64,000 bases of DNA, taken from positions 25,651,809-25,715,808 of the forward strand of contig NC_067197.1 of NCBI RefSeq assembly GCF_000699445.3, written 5' to 3'. Made by a program: the position numbers and the translations under genes. The notes beneath the pieces are model-generated. The model saw only the letters and a list, made by a program, of their open reading frames with translations. It was not told the DNA's origin and did no database searches. Of this stretch, positions 11,650 to 24,194 are shown piece after piece (the stretch's first letter is position 1; each line of letters starts with the position of its first letter). Source of the stretch: Schistosoma haematobium. Its lineage: Eukaryota; Platyhelminthes; Trematoda; Strigeidida; Schistosomatidae.

Positions 11650-13850
11650 TTACCCTTTCTGCGGCATAAGCCATCGACTAGAAATCTCCAACCATCTCTG
11701 TTCGGATCTTTCCTCTCCATTTGTTGCCAAGTACTATTTGTTCTTTCAATGTCTACGTTCAACTTTCAGGACCACGTCCTTTGATCTGCCTCTTTACATT
11801 TTACTTTGAAAATTACAAGTTACGGCTTGTTTTGTGATGCAGTTTGATGATTTCTGTAAAGTGTCCTATTCACTGTTGACATCTTTTCCTAATTTCGTCA
11901 GCTAGCAGCTGGTTTGTTCTTTGACAGAGTAAGTCATTACTAAGTCTATGACAAATAGATCTGAAATATCTTGTGTAGACAATTGTTTATAAATACCCGT
12001 GCTTTTATTGATAGTAGTGACAATCGGTCAAGTTTCAGCTCAGCGAATTTCGTGTGACGATGACTACCTTCTCACTTACTCTAGGGTATCGAAGACGATC
12101 CCACAAAGTTTTTCCATTCACACTATTAATTTTTTCCCATAATCAAGGGAGCTGATGTATAGTGATAAGCTCCATTCAATCGACTGTACAACAATCATCT
12201 AAAATGTCGTGACTTAGTCTTCACATGATCGATCCTTACGAAAGTTTGTCTGTAGATCTCGAAATTTGGAGTCTGTTGGATCTTCCGTTCGGTTCAAGCG
12301 TGACTCAATATTTACACCCAGACAAAAATAAGCCAAGGACATGTGATGAGTGGAATAAGCGATTAACACACATATACTCATATAAAAAGTAGTCAAGGTT
12401 AGTGAGCGAATAACTGATAATGTCAAAATGTGACTCAAGAAGACGAAATAAGTCAGTCTGTCCGGAAGCTAGAATAACTCAAATGAACTCTACGTAGAGC
12501 TAGACATTACAAGTCAAACCGCTTCTGTATTATTGCTCTGTCCGATGACCTTGTTGACTTCCTCGATTTTTGGAGCGGCAATATCTATAAGAGGGTCTAA
12601 ATGTGTTATTTTGACGTCCGGTGAGTTCAGTAGTACCGGTCTATTCAATAACCCTTCAAAGTCTTCTACACATTTGTCCCACTTTTCCTCGACCGGTCAC
12701 TCTAACATGCCATACTTCCTACTGCTGTTTTCGTTATATCATAAAGTTCTCTCATATTTCTTTCTTTCGCAGCTTTTTTCTGCTGTCGTTGATAGGTCTT
12801 CCACATATTTTCGCTTATCAGCTTGAGTGCTCCGCTTTACTCGCTTGTTCGCTTCTATGTATCGACCCTGTCTCTTGGTATTCGTTGCTCTCGTTCAGCT
12901 GTCGTTGAGTATTACATTTCTGTTCTACTGTTCTTGAATCTTAGCCACGATATCAGCAGAGATCCACTGTTCATCCTGGTTCTTTTTGTGGTCCAGCACC
13001 TCATGGCATGTTGAGGTTGTTTTTTATTTAATCCCTTTTCACTCTCTCACTATAATGATTTCCTCTTTTGGTAGATTTTGCGGGGCTTAGAGCTCGTTAC
13101 TGAAAGCCATATTGAATTCCCTGAGTTTGTTAGTATCACTACGGTAGCCTGTATCCAAACATTTGTAGTACTGCTTGTCCAACTGCTCTAGGCTTTCTTA
13201 GCTTCAATCTGACCTTAGTTATTGATCTCAAGTTATATCAGCACCCATCTTTTTTCTTACTTCTTCAATGGATATTATAAATGCTTTATTCATGTTAATG
13301 TAACTGATCTAATTCTCTGTAGTGTTGTCCAGCGAAACCCATGTAGCCTCTGTATGGGTTTGTGATGGAAAATATTGTCACCTATGACTAATTTGTCGAA
13401 ATCATATAGATTCGTTACTCTCTCATCAAGCTCACTTTTCTTTCCTAGTCCATGTCGACATATTTTAGATTCATATCCAATCTTATCCATCCCTGTCTAG
13501 GCACTTAGGTTCCCCATCAAGATGGTCATGTCTTTTCTGGGCACTACTCTAGGGCGAACTTCAGTGTCTCATAAAACTTATCTCTTCCATCTTCGTTGCT
13601 ATAATTAGTGGGCCCATAGCACTGAATGTCACTCATTGTAATCTTTGCCTATTTGGTTTCGAGAGATACTTTGATGATCCACAACCTGTGGGTTTTTCAT
13701 TCAATAAGCGTTTCTCATGCTTCTTTTGGTAATATCAGTTCAATTTTATCTGTGTGTGGGACGTTTTCTTCTTCATGACCAGCATACAATGATAACTCTC
13801 TTGAAGTCACTCTTGCTTTTCAGATTATGTAAAATGGGTTTAACTCAATT
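11650..13850 (-). mobile_element. Decayed RTE retrotransposon copy of the same family
   Basis: The segment aligns collinearly with the 33.4-36.6 kb element on the same strand. The C-terminal RT region is near 11660-12060, the middle RT near 12120-12300, and the endonuclease-to-RT linker near 12530-13250. The endonuclease motifs (HGLGKKSELDERVTNL, FDKLVIG) are at 13290-13490, and more endonuclease reaches about 13850. Frames are broken throughout. The interval that should link 12300 to 12530 is missing and is replaced by an LTR-like fragment. No intact 5' leader or target duplication was found. It is clearly older than the 33-kb copy. Confidence 0.82.
12310..12500 (-). repeat. LTR-like fragment inside the decayed RTE copy
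   Basis: This roughly 190-bp stretch matches part of the LTR-like segment in the large inverted-repeat arms (24500-24650; reverse complement at 49710-49860). Shared landmarks include CACATGTGATGAGT-type and GTCCGGAAGCTAG-type words. It is in the same relative orientation as in the left arm and interrupts the RTE homology. Confidence 0.6.
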
Positions 13851-15076
13851 CAAGAAGGTCCAGGTTGTATCTTCTCGTTTCTGGGGGACATATCATTTTT
13901 CTGATTATTCACTTTATTTACAACTTATTTTATCTCACTGTTTGTAACTTAACACCTTACAATGAATTTTCCTACCCTCTTCTTAAATGACCTTCGAAAT
14001 TTACAGTACATTTTGGACGTATTTCATCCGTAATCGATGCTAAAGTTTACTAATTTAACACACAAGCTTGCCTAATTTACTCACAATTTATTTGCACATG
14101 GCTTATGTGGGTTATTGAAATAGAATAATTATGAGTTTATAATTGTAGGGGCTAATGTTGAAATTATTGAAAACAATTATTTGTTCAAATATTCATTGTT
14201 TTTCAATCTCAACTATCTCTTTAAATGTATCGTGCTAACAGCCAGATTATACAAATTTCAACGAGGTAATAGGATAGAATTTTACTGTAAATTTCTTGGA
14301 AATTAGATGTTTGGAGACAGTCGACAGAAAGCCAGGAATCTAGAGTTTCGTTCTATTGAGTTTGTTTCTAAATTGCTTTCGAATGGTCTTATTTCTTTTC
14401 CTTCAGATATACTATAGTTCGGACAGAGTTAAAGAATTCTAAACACGAAATACAAAGTTAAAAAATTTTAATCTCCAACTTGGAAATAGTCTAAAAAAAA
14501 TGTATATATATATATATGAAAAGTTTTCCAGTGACCATTTGATTCGGTCCCACTTCAGCCACGAACGTCTTGGAACGATTTGTCTCCATCTTTATCATCT
14601 TTTCATACCATTATATATTTGATTACATTCGATTACATTGAAATCCCCTTTCATTTCTATTAATGGAAGATGAGATAAATATATATATATACTAAACAGA
14701 GTTGTTCTTCCACTTAAATTTCGTAGTAGTTAGCTTCACGTTAGATTGTACGCATATGAATAATTGCATTCATCGTATGTAATAAGTAAATTGAAACAGA
14801 TTGAATACATGAGAACATTTATTACAAAATTTGTACAATTTAGAAACAGATAAACCAGAAACTTTTGTAATCTACCAAATTAAATCAAATTAAGTAATGT
14901 AAGAATGTTGATTAGAAATCGATGAACACTAAGAACTAGGTGTCATCATACCAGTTGCTTTTTAATGACTGATCAATAAACTGAACATTTTCAAGACTAT
15001 AAGTGAAAGACAAACTGTTTTGAGATATTTCAGATTTTCATTTTCTTTTGATTGACATGAATTCATTTGAGTGAAC
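13851..15076. other. Non-coding stretch
   Basis: Short TA runs occur near 14505 and 14680. I see no gene, and no signal-peptide-coding exon for Wnt could be supported here or elsewhere upstream. Confidence 0.5.
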
Positions 15077-15290
15077 TCATGAGTCAATTGAAGCTAGACC
15101 ACCATGGAAAACCTGGAAGCACTATACGGCCGTTTCGTCCCAGTTTGGGACTCCTCAGCAGTGCGCATCCATGATCCCGCACCCCGTGAGATTCGAACCC
15201 TGGACCTTCCGGTCTCGCGCCAGGTGCTTAACCAACTAAACCACTGAGCCGGCATCCAGTGGTGTTAATGTCTAATCTCAACCAATCCAA
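15077..15290 (-). mobile_element. tRNA-like SINE with intact hammerhead core
   Basis: Read on the - strand: GACATTAACACCACTGGATGC, an A-box-like stretch, the B-box GGGTTCGAATCTC, then the hammerhead module and the family 3' part ending GACTCATGAGTT. It lies about 730 bp upstream of the first recognised Wnt exon. It lacks the ATTACTATAATATCC tail seen in other copies. Confidence 0.85.
15119..15164 (-). ncRNA. Best-preserved hammerhead-like motif of the SINE family
   Basis: On the - strand, stem I GCACTG pairs with TAGTGC (all six with one G-U). The core is CTGAGGA (15152-15158), stem II is GTCCC/GGGAC, then GAAA (15133-15136). Stem III is the palindrome ACGGCCGT and A is at the cleavage position (complement of 15125). 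Every invariant hammerhead core residue is present; position 7 is G, which the consensus allows. Confidence 0.68.
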
Positions 15291-16018
15291 TTTATTTATT
15301 GGTAAAATCTGTAACATAAACTAAGTTCTTTGTGAGTAATAATAGATGAAAAAGTCTGACTATAAAATTAGACCTCAATAATAGAAACACTATTGTTAAA
15401 ATACGACACAATTATAGAATATTTATTTTATCAATATCATAATTCACTTTTAACCTTCAATATGTAAGTGGCACATTATTTTGTTCCATAAAAATAACAG
15501 AAAAAAACTATGAAAGTTGACTCATTTCCAGGTCGATTGTATTTCTAAAGATATGATAATATAACTTGATTGTTTAACTGAAATCATATACAATTATAAA
15601 CAAAATCTAAATTTACAGTATTAGTTACTTCATTAATTCTCACCATATGGCTTGAAATATCTAGCATCTGTCGCGAACTCATATATATATATACTCATGA
15701 AATGGTATCTGATTTCTCCGTTGTTCAATCAAAAAGTAGCTTGTCCTTAAAGTTATTTAATACTCTTATAAAATAACAGGTTCATAACGTGTAGACAGAT
15801 AAATCTACTTAAACCTTGGCAATATATTTTAAAGTTAGAAATATTCAATTATCTTATAAAAGATTCATTGTCTAATTTTATGATTTTGTCCTATTTGTAT
15901 GACAATGTTCAGAATGAAGTTAATAATAAATAAAGATATACTAACAGTTTTTCTTTCGTTGAATACATAGTTTACACTAGAAAATCTTAACTCAACATTT
16001 TTTTCTTCACTATTTCAG

Positions 16019-16293
16019 AGGTATATACAGATTACCAAAAAGTGCAGATCATCCAGTGGATTCGACAGCTGATCGATTTACTCCAGATGAATGTCAAAAA
16101 GCTGCTAATAAATTAGGTCTTCGTAGAAGACAAGCACGATTTTGTATGCATCCACGTTTTGGTTATGCAATGCTTGCTGTACTTAGAGCTGCACATGCTG
16201 TCGGATATCATTGTCCAAAAACATTTTCAGATAGACGATGGAATTGTACTTCTATACATCAATTACCGCATGTATCACCAGAGTTAAGAAGAG
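16019..16293 (+). CDS. wnt: Wnt ligand, N-terminal-domain exon (first one recognised)
   Basis: This internal exon encodes about 91 residues of the Wnt N-terminal (saposin-like) domain. The reading frame runs from GIYRLPKS through LGLRRRQARFC and an alanine-rich helix to the family signature FSDRRWNCTS, then SPELRRG. A TTTCAG acceptor precedes 16019 and a GTAATT donor starts at 16294. The exon ends in phase 1, and the split Gly codon is completed by the next exon to give the Wnt motif RRGTRE. Wnts are secreted, lipid-modified ligands for Frizzled receptors. The spacing from RWNC to RGTRE and the AHAV-type helix resemble Wnt11, but I cannot settle the subfamily by eye. No methionine or signal peptide lies in this exon, so at least one upstream coding exon exists; I could not identify it in 1-16018. 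Confidence 0.93.
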
Positions 16294-18120
16294 GTAATTT
16301 ATTTTCGTTAATTTAGTGTTTATTCTTTGCGAAATATCAAATGACTTAATAAAAAAAATAAAAGTCAATCTGTCGGTAAATATAATGCGTTACTAATCGC
16401 TTTATTTAAAAAACTAATTTTTCATGAGTTAGCTAATAAAATGTAATATTTGACATCGATAAACTAAGTTGAACATACTGTGGTCAAACAACCAGGGAAG
16501 ACAGCTAGTCAGTGATTTTTCGTTTTTATTTTGCTTACAATGATAGAAAATGAATTATTTAAAGATGTAGAGGCTTAATTTATCCAGTTGTTTTGAATCA
16601 TATTTAACTTAATATTGTATAGTAACTCCAAACATTTTATTGTAAGCAATCGACATATATATATATATATATCATTCCACCAAATCAAAATTAGGAACTC
16701 TTGTTCTCGCGATGGAAGAAGTTAAAGGACGTTTTTATAAACAACTCAACTGTAACTCACATATTCACATGGTACTAGCTTCAAGGTGAATTTTCTGAAG
16801 TTCTATTGAGACTTTGTAATAAGTAAAATTAATACAATTGGAAATAAGTCAATGGTAGATCGATGATATTGAATGTTAGCCGTTAAATATAAATTTGCTA
16901 TTTATACACTGATTTTTATAGGACATTATGGCTTGTACTTACAAATGTATCGAACAGAATTGGATAAATATAGAGAAACTTATAGTTTATTTGAAAGAAC
17001 TTACTTGTAATGAAATGTGAAATGTACATTTAGGCTTTTGTAAAAAAAAAAATCGATAGAGAGAAGGAATTGGTACGAGGTTATAGTTTAATCCTCTGTT
17101 AGCTAATTTGTTTATAACAAGTGTAAAAAAATCTTATGCCAAAATCGATAGTTAAAAAACGAGGTTTATGTAAGAGATATGTCGACAAAACTCTCATCGG
17201 ATATGATGAAAAGTAAAGTGAACTACAAGTACTCTGATTTGGAATAAGTATCATACGTCAGTAAAATTTATAATGGGATAAGAATTTAGCTGAAAATTAT
17301 TTTATTTTGTGTCTTACTAAAATAAGGGATGAAGCAAATAAAATGTTCACATTTAGTAAACGCATTAGATAATGCAGAGGATATCTGAAAAAATCAGAGC
17401 TACATTCTTGTTAAAACTAAACTACACCTCATTTATTCTTCATCCTAACGTTATCATGGGATCTGTTCAACTTTATAGGAAGCGAATTTTATGGAGGGAA
17501 ATGTTTACCGTAAACAATTCATAAAAACTTGCGTTTAGTTACTATGAGAATACCTCTGAAGAATTTAAAATACCTAATATAAAGTAATTACAGAAATCTT
17601 AACTTCAATTTGTTTGTTTAATATTGTCTACAAGGTCCAGTCGACAGTTATTAAAGTGATAAAGTAACATGTAATCTGCACAATCTGTTGAAGCACACTC
17701 TTTACCATGCTCGATGTTTTCACCTCAAACAGTCCTTACACAACTGTTTGTCAGTCGCATAACAACTATCTACCTAAAAATGTCTTTATTTTCGTATATT
17801 ACAGACACATTAGTTACATTAGTGTGAGAGTGATATGTAAAATCGATATTTTTTAAATATTTATTTTACGATTACTATCGAATCAAATTTATTTTTGTGT
17901 TCATATTTTGTGTTTTAGTAAGTCAATTTAAGAAAATAATACCTTTATGTTTTTTAGTTATAATATCGTTCGATAACGGTTCATTTTGGAACTTACGACA
18001 ACAATTCCATTCACTGAAAAGATGTTAGTTAACCATACTGAATCATATCGAATAATTTATCAAATTGCCGTTTGTTAATCCTTTTAACAATCATAAATGA
18101 ACTTATTATCACCAACCGTA
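16294..18120. other. Wnt intron, first part
   Basis: This is the proximal part of the 3.0-kb intron 16294-19295. A TA run lies near 16656-16672. No other element was recognised before the SM-alpha-like repeat. Confidence 0.6.
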
Positions 18121-18440
18121 AAACATCCACCATAATTATAAGCAAAGATGGATGGTGGTTAACAATGGAATCCAAGACACGCGTTTTGTCCTGTTTAGGA
18201 CTCGTCAGGTGGATGAACCTGCATCCTAGAATTAATGTTCACTACTGGATTCTACTACTAGCTACCATCCATCTTTGCTTATAATGCTTGTGACTTAAGG
18301 TAATATCAAGGCAATCCGCACATGTTGTACATATGCCAATAAGAGACTGATCAATTGCAGTCATAGACAACGATGGGAAGATTCAAACAAACAATACAAA
18401 ATGAATCTATTCGTTATAATGTTCCCGAAATTGATCTTTA
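18121..18440 (-). mobile_element. SM-alpha-like hammerhead repeat
   Basis: It contains the classical schistosome SM-alpha hammerhead arrangement on the - strand and a downstream block (TTATAATGCTTGTGA ... TGCCAATAAGAGACTGATCAA) that recurs at 59065-59200. A 22-bp inverted repeat ATTATAAGCAAAGATGGATG(GT) brackets the ribozyme region (18135-18157 and 18260-18283). It lies in the Wnt intron between the first two recognised exons. Confidence 0.75.
18168..18222 (-). ncRNA. SM-alpha-type hammerhead ribozyme, one key mutation
   Basis: On the - strand: stem I ATCCA/TGGAT, core CTGACGA, stem II GTCC/GGAC, then AAAA where GAAA is expected, stem III ACGCGTGT and cleavage base C. The only invariant position lost is the G of GAAA (G12, the general base in the accepted mechanism), so cleavage should be abolished or greatly weakened. 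Confidence 0.7.
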
Positions 18441-18627
18441 CACTGCAATCATAACACACAACTCTTATTTTGCCACTTTGAATTACGTGTAGTCACAGTT
18501 ACTTTGGTTATTTCAATCGTCAATTATTTATTAAGCGTCAAATATCCCAGCCATAACATTATACTTAGTAAATAAAACTATCTAGTTTAATGATCCCATC
18601 GCATCATAAAAATACTGATCTGACAGC

Positions 18628-18935
18628 AAGGTTTGACTTGATAATTTTAAATAAACTGAGTATTGGGTAGATTGTTATAATAAGAATAATATATTTGCAA
18701 TATCCCAATGAGTAGAAAAATTAGATTTTCTGACGTTTCATGACAAATCTTGTTCAGACCTATTTTTTGATTGATCACATCTAATATTTTTGCTTTGTTC
18801 CTTTGTACCATTTGAACTTGGATTAATTTTGATTTAGTTATTTATTCTCTGAAGAAGTGGCTTACAGTGAGTCACGAAACATCAGAAAATCCCATTTTCC
18901 TACTCATTGGAATATTACAAGTATAATACTTTTAT
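18628..18935 (+). repeat. Dispersed repeat with internal inverted repeat
   Basis: A 48-bp segment (18697-18744, containing CCAATGAGTAGAAAA) and its diverged reverse complement (18868-18916) bracket about 120 bp. Parts recur inside the large arm at 22040-22200, mirrored at 52150-52320. CTGAAGAAGTGGCTTACAG resembles terminal sequences of schistosome Penelope-like elements, but I see no coding remnant. Confidence 0.5.
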
Positions 18936-19295
18936 TTATATTCTGACCATATGTCAATTACCTTATTATTCAAATATTATCCTGTAAATTCACATGCGAA
19001 CTCTCCCTTTGAAGATCTACTTAATTTTTTAATGTTACAGCTATGATCAGTTATTTTGTTTTGTATCTCTTTGTAGAGCCTGTAGACATAGTGTTGCTTT
19101 CAGTATAGTGTCATAACTGAACAAATGGATCAGAACATCAACTAAGATAAATTGAACTCAGGCTACTAAATCAAAGCAACATAGTTGACTGAAGTAAATG
19201 TGACATTTTAGGAGCAAAAAATATAGCTAATTCATTTGTATTATCTACCTTTTTTAACAATATAACTATTTATATTAAAATAATCACTATTATAG

Positions 19296-20194
19296 GCACA
19301 CGTGAACAAGCAATTGTACATGCATTTGCAAGTTCTGTATTATTATTTGAAATTGGACGATATTGTGCATTGAATAAAATTCGATATTGTTCTTGTGGTG
19401 ATGAAGATGGCAGTTATGCTACACCAAATTATCCTTCATCTCATATATATAAAAATAACAATTTACTTAGACAACATCATTCACAAACTTTGTATAATGA
19501 TAATAATAATGCATTAGTATATAATTCCGATGGTCATTTAATGAATTCCATTGATACATCTAAATCAAACAATATACCAATGACAGATGGTCAACCAACA
19601 GTTAGTAAATTTTATTGGGCTGGTTGTTCTGATAATTTGCGTACAGCTAAAGAATATACATCATTATTTCTTGGTTTTCCAAATGTACATGTAATGTTAC
19701 CTCCACCAATAGAAACAGATAATCCTAATTTAGATACAATACATGATATGAATAATCAAAATCGTTATAAAAGATCAACGTATTCTTCACAAGTTACAGA
19801 AAGTAAATATGATACAACACAATTATCTGATATGTTTAGTCTGTTTCAAAATCAAATCAATGTTAATGAGAATGTGGACGATAGAATTAGAGAAGATGTA
19901 GATGAAGAAACTGAAGAAAATGAAGAAGAGGATGACAGTGAAATAGATGATTCAGAATTATTCTATTCACAACATGAATATACGGATAGACGACGTCGTA
20001 ATCTACATAAAACATGGTCATATCAATCTACAGCACAAACCAACAAATATCCGTCATACAATTCAGCACAACAAATGTATGATTCAGTAGATGATAATGA
20101 TGAAAGATTACCACGTCATCCTAGATCAAAACAAGGTAGAAAAAAATCCACACTACGTAATTTAAATCGTCATAATTATCTAGCAGGTGTAGTA
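19296..20194 (+). CDS. wnt: Wnt ligand, large central exon with low-complexity insertions
   Basis: This exon encodes about 300 residues. It opens with TREQAIVHAFASSVLLFEIGRYC and CSCG, which is canonical Wnt. About 70 Asn/Ser/His-rich residues follow, then the conserved WAGCSDNLRTAKEYTSLFLGF. A second insertion of about 160 residues separates this from RNLNRHNYLAGVV, the Wnt helix that leads into the next exon. Typical Wnts have roughly 45 residues there. The second insertion contains a very acidic run near exon residues 195-220, and basic motifs RYKR (about residue 158), RRRR (about 233) and GRKK (about 283) that resemble proprotein-convertase sites. The acceptor is AG before 19296 and the donor GTAAGT is at 20195, in phase 0. 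The frame runs into a stop just past the donor, which supports this exon end. Confidence 0.93.
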
Positions 20195-21754
20195 GTAAGT
20201 CAATAATACACATTGCTACAATTATCTCATTATTATCTTTTCTTTGCATACCGTTTAAAGTATTTGTGAATGATAGCGATCTGGATAACATGGTCAATTA
20301 ATTTATTATCGGTAATTGAAATGAAACTACTTTGATTTTAGCATTCTGTTCAAAAGTTTATAGTTTGTCAAAGCTGAATACTGAAAATCAATTTAGCCTA
20401 AGTATTCGCATCTTATGCTCCATGTGCAACGACAAATATTTTATACCAAACAAATAAAACAGCAAAGTGAAAATGCATTTCATCTGTCAAAGAGTTTACG
20501 TGAAAATTACTTTCAGTGATTGCAGGAATAAACGATAGACCATATGAAGATAGTATACATCAAAAATCAAAATTAATTTGAGAACTACTGAAAGCCAAAT
20601 GGCAATGTACGACATTTTTTCTTCAGGCTTGAAGCACCTCAACAGTTCATATAAGGTCCAAAATTGGATCGTCAGGTAGTGTGCTGAAAACGAATCATCG
20701 TTTTTTATAGGATTGAAATCTAGTAGTAAAAGTTTCCTGTCGAGCAAATTCATGAGGAAATTCATCTATTATCCTAAGTTATAGGCAGATAACTCCCTAA
20801 CACATTGTGTCTTATTAAAACTTCAAAAAACTAATTGGAAATTTACTCACCGGCATGTGTCTAATTATTTAAGGTACCAATAAATTATTCAAAATATAGA
20901 ATACTTTAGCCTTCTTTTTAACATATACCATGAATAAAATAAAACACTATGCTTGAGTGTTGAATGGATAAAACAATAAATTAGGTTAACACTATATAAA
21001 GTACAATAAACAGTGAAAATTCAAGTATACTTTGTTCGTACATGATTGTTTACTTCATAGGCTTGTTTCAGTTTAACTTGTAAGTAATTGTGAGAAGTTA
21101 CAAAGTATGTACGTGAGGCATATTTAGGGAGCCTACAATCGTCCATTTGCATCTTTCGGTGTGTTCTGTAATTTCAACTGTCTTTTCGACTGGCCTCCAA
21201 GTGTTTTGGGAACGCCATGCTTTTGATGCACTGAAACTCTTTACTCCGGCTGACAATTGCTGCAACTTTGACACCATGTTCCGCTACACGCTACATACAA
21301 GCCTTCTTATGAGTAGCGTCCATTACAGAACTAATAAAGTATTTATATCAGCTTTCCATTATAATGAATTTTTAATTCAATGAGTTTGATAGTGCTCATG
21401 TGGAAACGCGTTTTGTTAAAAATAGAGAAAAATGAAATTATTGTTCAAAATGTTTTTATTTGAATGTACACATAAATAATGTAAACTTATTCTCAAAATA
21501 ATTGGGATACACAGAGAGAAATGAAAACACCACTTAATAATTTGTTATACCTTAATTTGGTAGATATACCAGCTAATTAATTCTTTACACATGGATATTT
21601 GAACTAATTCAAGTATTCAAGCTTCACGTATTCACTAAAGTCATAAGTAAACCCTAATTATATTGTTCATTTTATTATTATTTAGTTGTAAAAATACTAA
21701 TTACCATCACTTATTAATTATAGATGAATTTCTTGCCATGAATGAAAATGTCAA
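20195..21754. other. Wnt 16.7-kb intron, proximal unique part
   Basis: The intron starts with a strong GTAAGT donor. A less AT-rich stretch at 21130-21360 has a short open frame without motifs. Nothing else is recognised before the large inverted-repeat arm. Confidence 0.6.
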
Positions 21755-24194
21755 TGAAATAATAGAATTGAGTGTTTTTGTTCCCTTTCACTTCTTATAA
21801 GTGCCTAATCATATATGATCCGTCAAATAGTTTAATGTAAATATAGTCATCTATTGTATACTGAATAAGTTCTGTTGAGAAATGGATTAACGATACAGTG
21901 AATAGTTACGGACATAATGACACTAAATGACTAGTTGACAAGTATTCATTAAACTGAGCGTACGCTTATACTTTATTCAAATTATTACAGTAATCAACTT
22001 CATGAGAAATAATGTGAAAGTATGTAGAGATGATTACCAAGGTTTGACTCAAAAATTTCAAATAAATTGAGCATTGAATAGACTGATATTCATAAAAATA
22101 ATAAATATTCTCTAAAGAGTTGGTTTGCAGAGAGCTACAAAACATAGGAAAATTGAATTGTTCTACTGATTGGGGTATTATAAATATATTGATTTTATCA
22201 GGAATGTGAAAGTAATTTCAAAAATGACAGAAAACATTTCGAACTTGAACATAATATGGCTTATTCACGAAGTGCGGATCTATAAACTAGACTCTCAGAT
22301 CTACCATTCATGTAACGGTTGATGATACTGTTGTGAACGAGAATGCAATCAAGGACAACCAAATGTATTTCAACATAAAATATCTTAATAAAATTTGAGA
22401 AATATACAGCGAATTCTTTATTTTCGAAATGTCAAACAATTGTCTTAAACTTGACTGTTTCTTCTGCAAAATGTTAATCAATTGTCTCAGACTTCATTGT
22501 TTCTTCATTTCCACATGAATCATTCTCTGTTCCCGTTCTCTTTTCTTTGGTCTTCTTCACCTTCTATCTCCAAGTATTTTACTTTCGATTGGTACATACT
22601 ACTTATATTTGTCAACATCAGTAGCACATACAACAATATGACAACAGCATTGGAAATTTCGATAATGATATTAGAAGACGAAGATTATCAGAACTATGTG
22701 ATATATTAGCGCAATACATTTCGAACAATCTGGTCACACATATACTTGCTAAGAGCATTTATATATAAAAATAAAAGGTCAACTAGACAGGAAACGGGTA
22801 AGAGGAGATAAGGATAATGATAAGAGTAATAATAATGTGAACACAAAGTGAATCCTAATCACTCTGGATAATAAGTCAATATTACCAGGGTAGGTTTAAG
22901 GTAAGAACAAACTGTTTTTGAACACATAAAGGGGTTTGAATTTACGCATTGGAAATAATTTCAGAATTCATTTGTGGGGTTCTTTTCATAATTACTTTAG
23001 GTAACAGTTTTTGAATATTAAGATAACTATATTGTGTATCGTAACAAAATTTCAGAAGTTTAAATAAAAAGAAGATTTGTGATGTGAATTGATCAAATTA
23101 TAATTACAATTCATTGAGAGGAAAATAGATATTAAAATGTTATTTAGGCTGTTGATAGTTAACTACAGACTTTTTTTGAATACAAAGGTTAATTTTAAGC
23201 CTTCTGGTTACTATGATTTTTTGAGTTTTAATAACATGGAATTATATTGTTTATAAATAACTTTGAACGAGTTCATTGGATTCACGTCATATACCGTGTT
23301 TAGTAGGTAACGTACTATCGACTTATGTGATTAGACTTCTCCTCGAAGGTGTAGGATATTTTGAAATATCTCCATTTAATCGAGTAAAAGCCTATTCGTT
23401 GTCCCTCTAATATATGTGGTTTTGTATATACAGGCAAATTGATGAATGCGGTTAGGGGTTATATTTAATAGATATTTGTCTACTTTAGTTTTGATTATTG
23501 ATCATAGTGTTATGTATAGTGAGATGAACTTCGCAGCTCAGAATGTACTTTATAAAGCTGCTTATAGTGTTTAATTGATTTTATTCATCATTTGATCACC
23601 TTTAAATGACAATCGAATAAAAACTTTTATTCTAGTATTCTTTTGTTTTACTTCACTATTCGGGACTATATTTTTCACAATTGGCTTAGGATATCCGTTT
23701 ACTAAAGATAATTATTTATTACAGTGTATTTCTCTTCGAGCTTTTTTGGTGAACGCAACTTTCTGGATATTTGGAAGAGTATTTTCACCAACCCATATTT
23801 CATAAAGTAACAAACGATAATTCATATACATGATAATTTGTTTATCTTAATGATAAAGTGACCATACATTGAATTGGAAATCAATAATAAATGAATTATG
23901 ACTAAACTACCCAATAGTTTAATGATTTTTCTATGAAAACATTAAGTAAACGTTTATTGACGATTAAACAGCTTACTAACTATTTGTGTTCGTACAATTC
24001 ACTACCTTCAAAATAAAATCTAATATGTAACAGTTTAATAAATATGAAACACCTAGTTAATAATAACTCAAATATTTCAGTGAAGAGCCGTGACAAATGA
24101 AATTCATTCACATCGGGTATGAGAGAAATATTAGTAATGACGATGCATAATGTTTTCTAAATATAACGTATTAATTAAAGTTAGAAATGAAAGT

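Noticed and set aside
12533..13014. Three overlapping + strand frames rich in Ser/Leu
   Set aside because: They are antisense shadows of the decayed RTE copy, which aligns on the - strand with the intact-ended copy at 33.4-36.6 kb.
1..16018. First Wnt exon with start codon and signal peptide
   Set aside because: Several ATG-initiated hydrophobic stretches exist in this AT-rich DNA, but none combines a signal peptide, a matching-phase donor and Wnt-like sequence, so none is reported.
22482..22709. Identical 75-codon frames in both inverted arms (also 51653-51880), and 25210-25410 with 48951-49151
   Set aside because: They are identical only because the arms are duplicated. The translations are Phe/Tyr/Ile-rich with no motif and do not suggest selected proteins.
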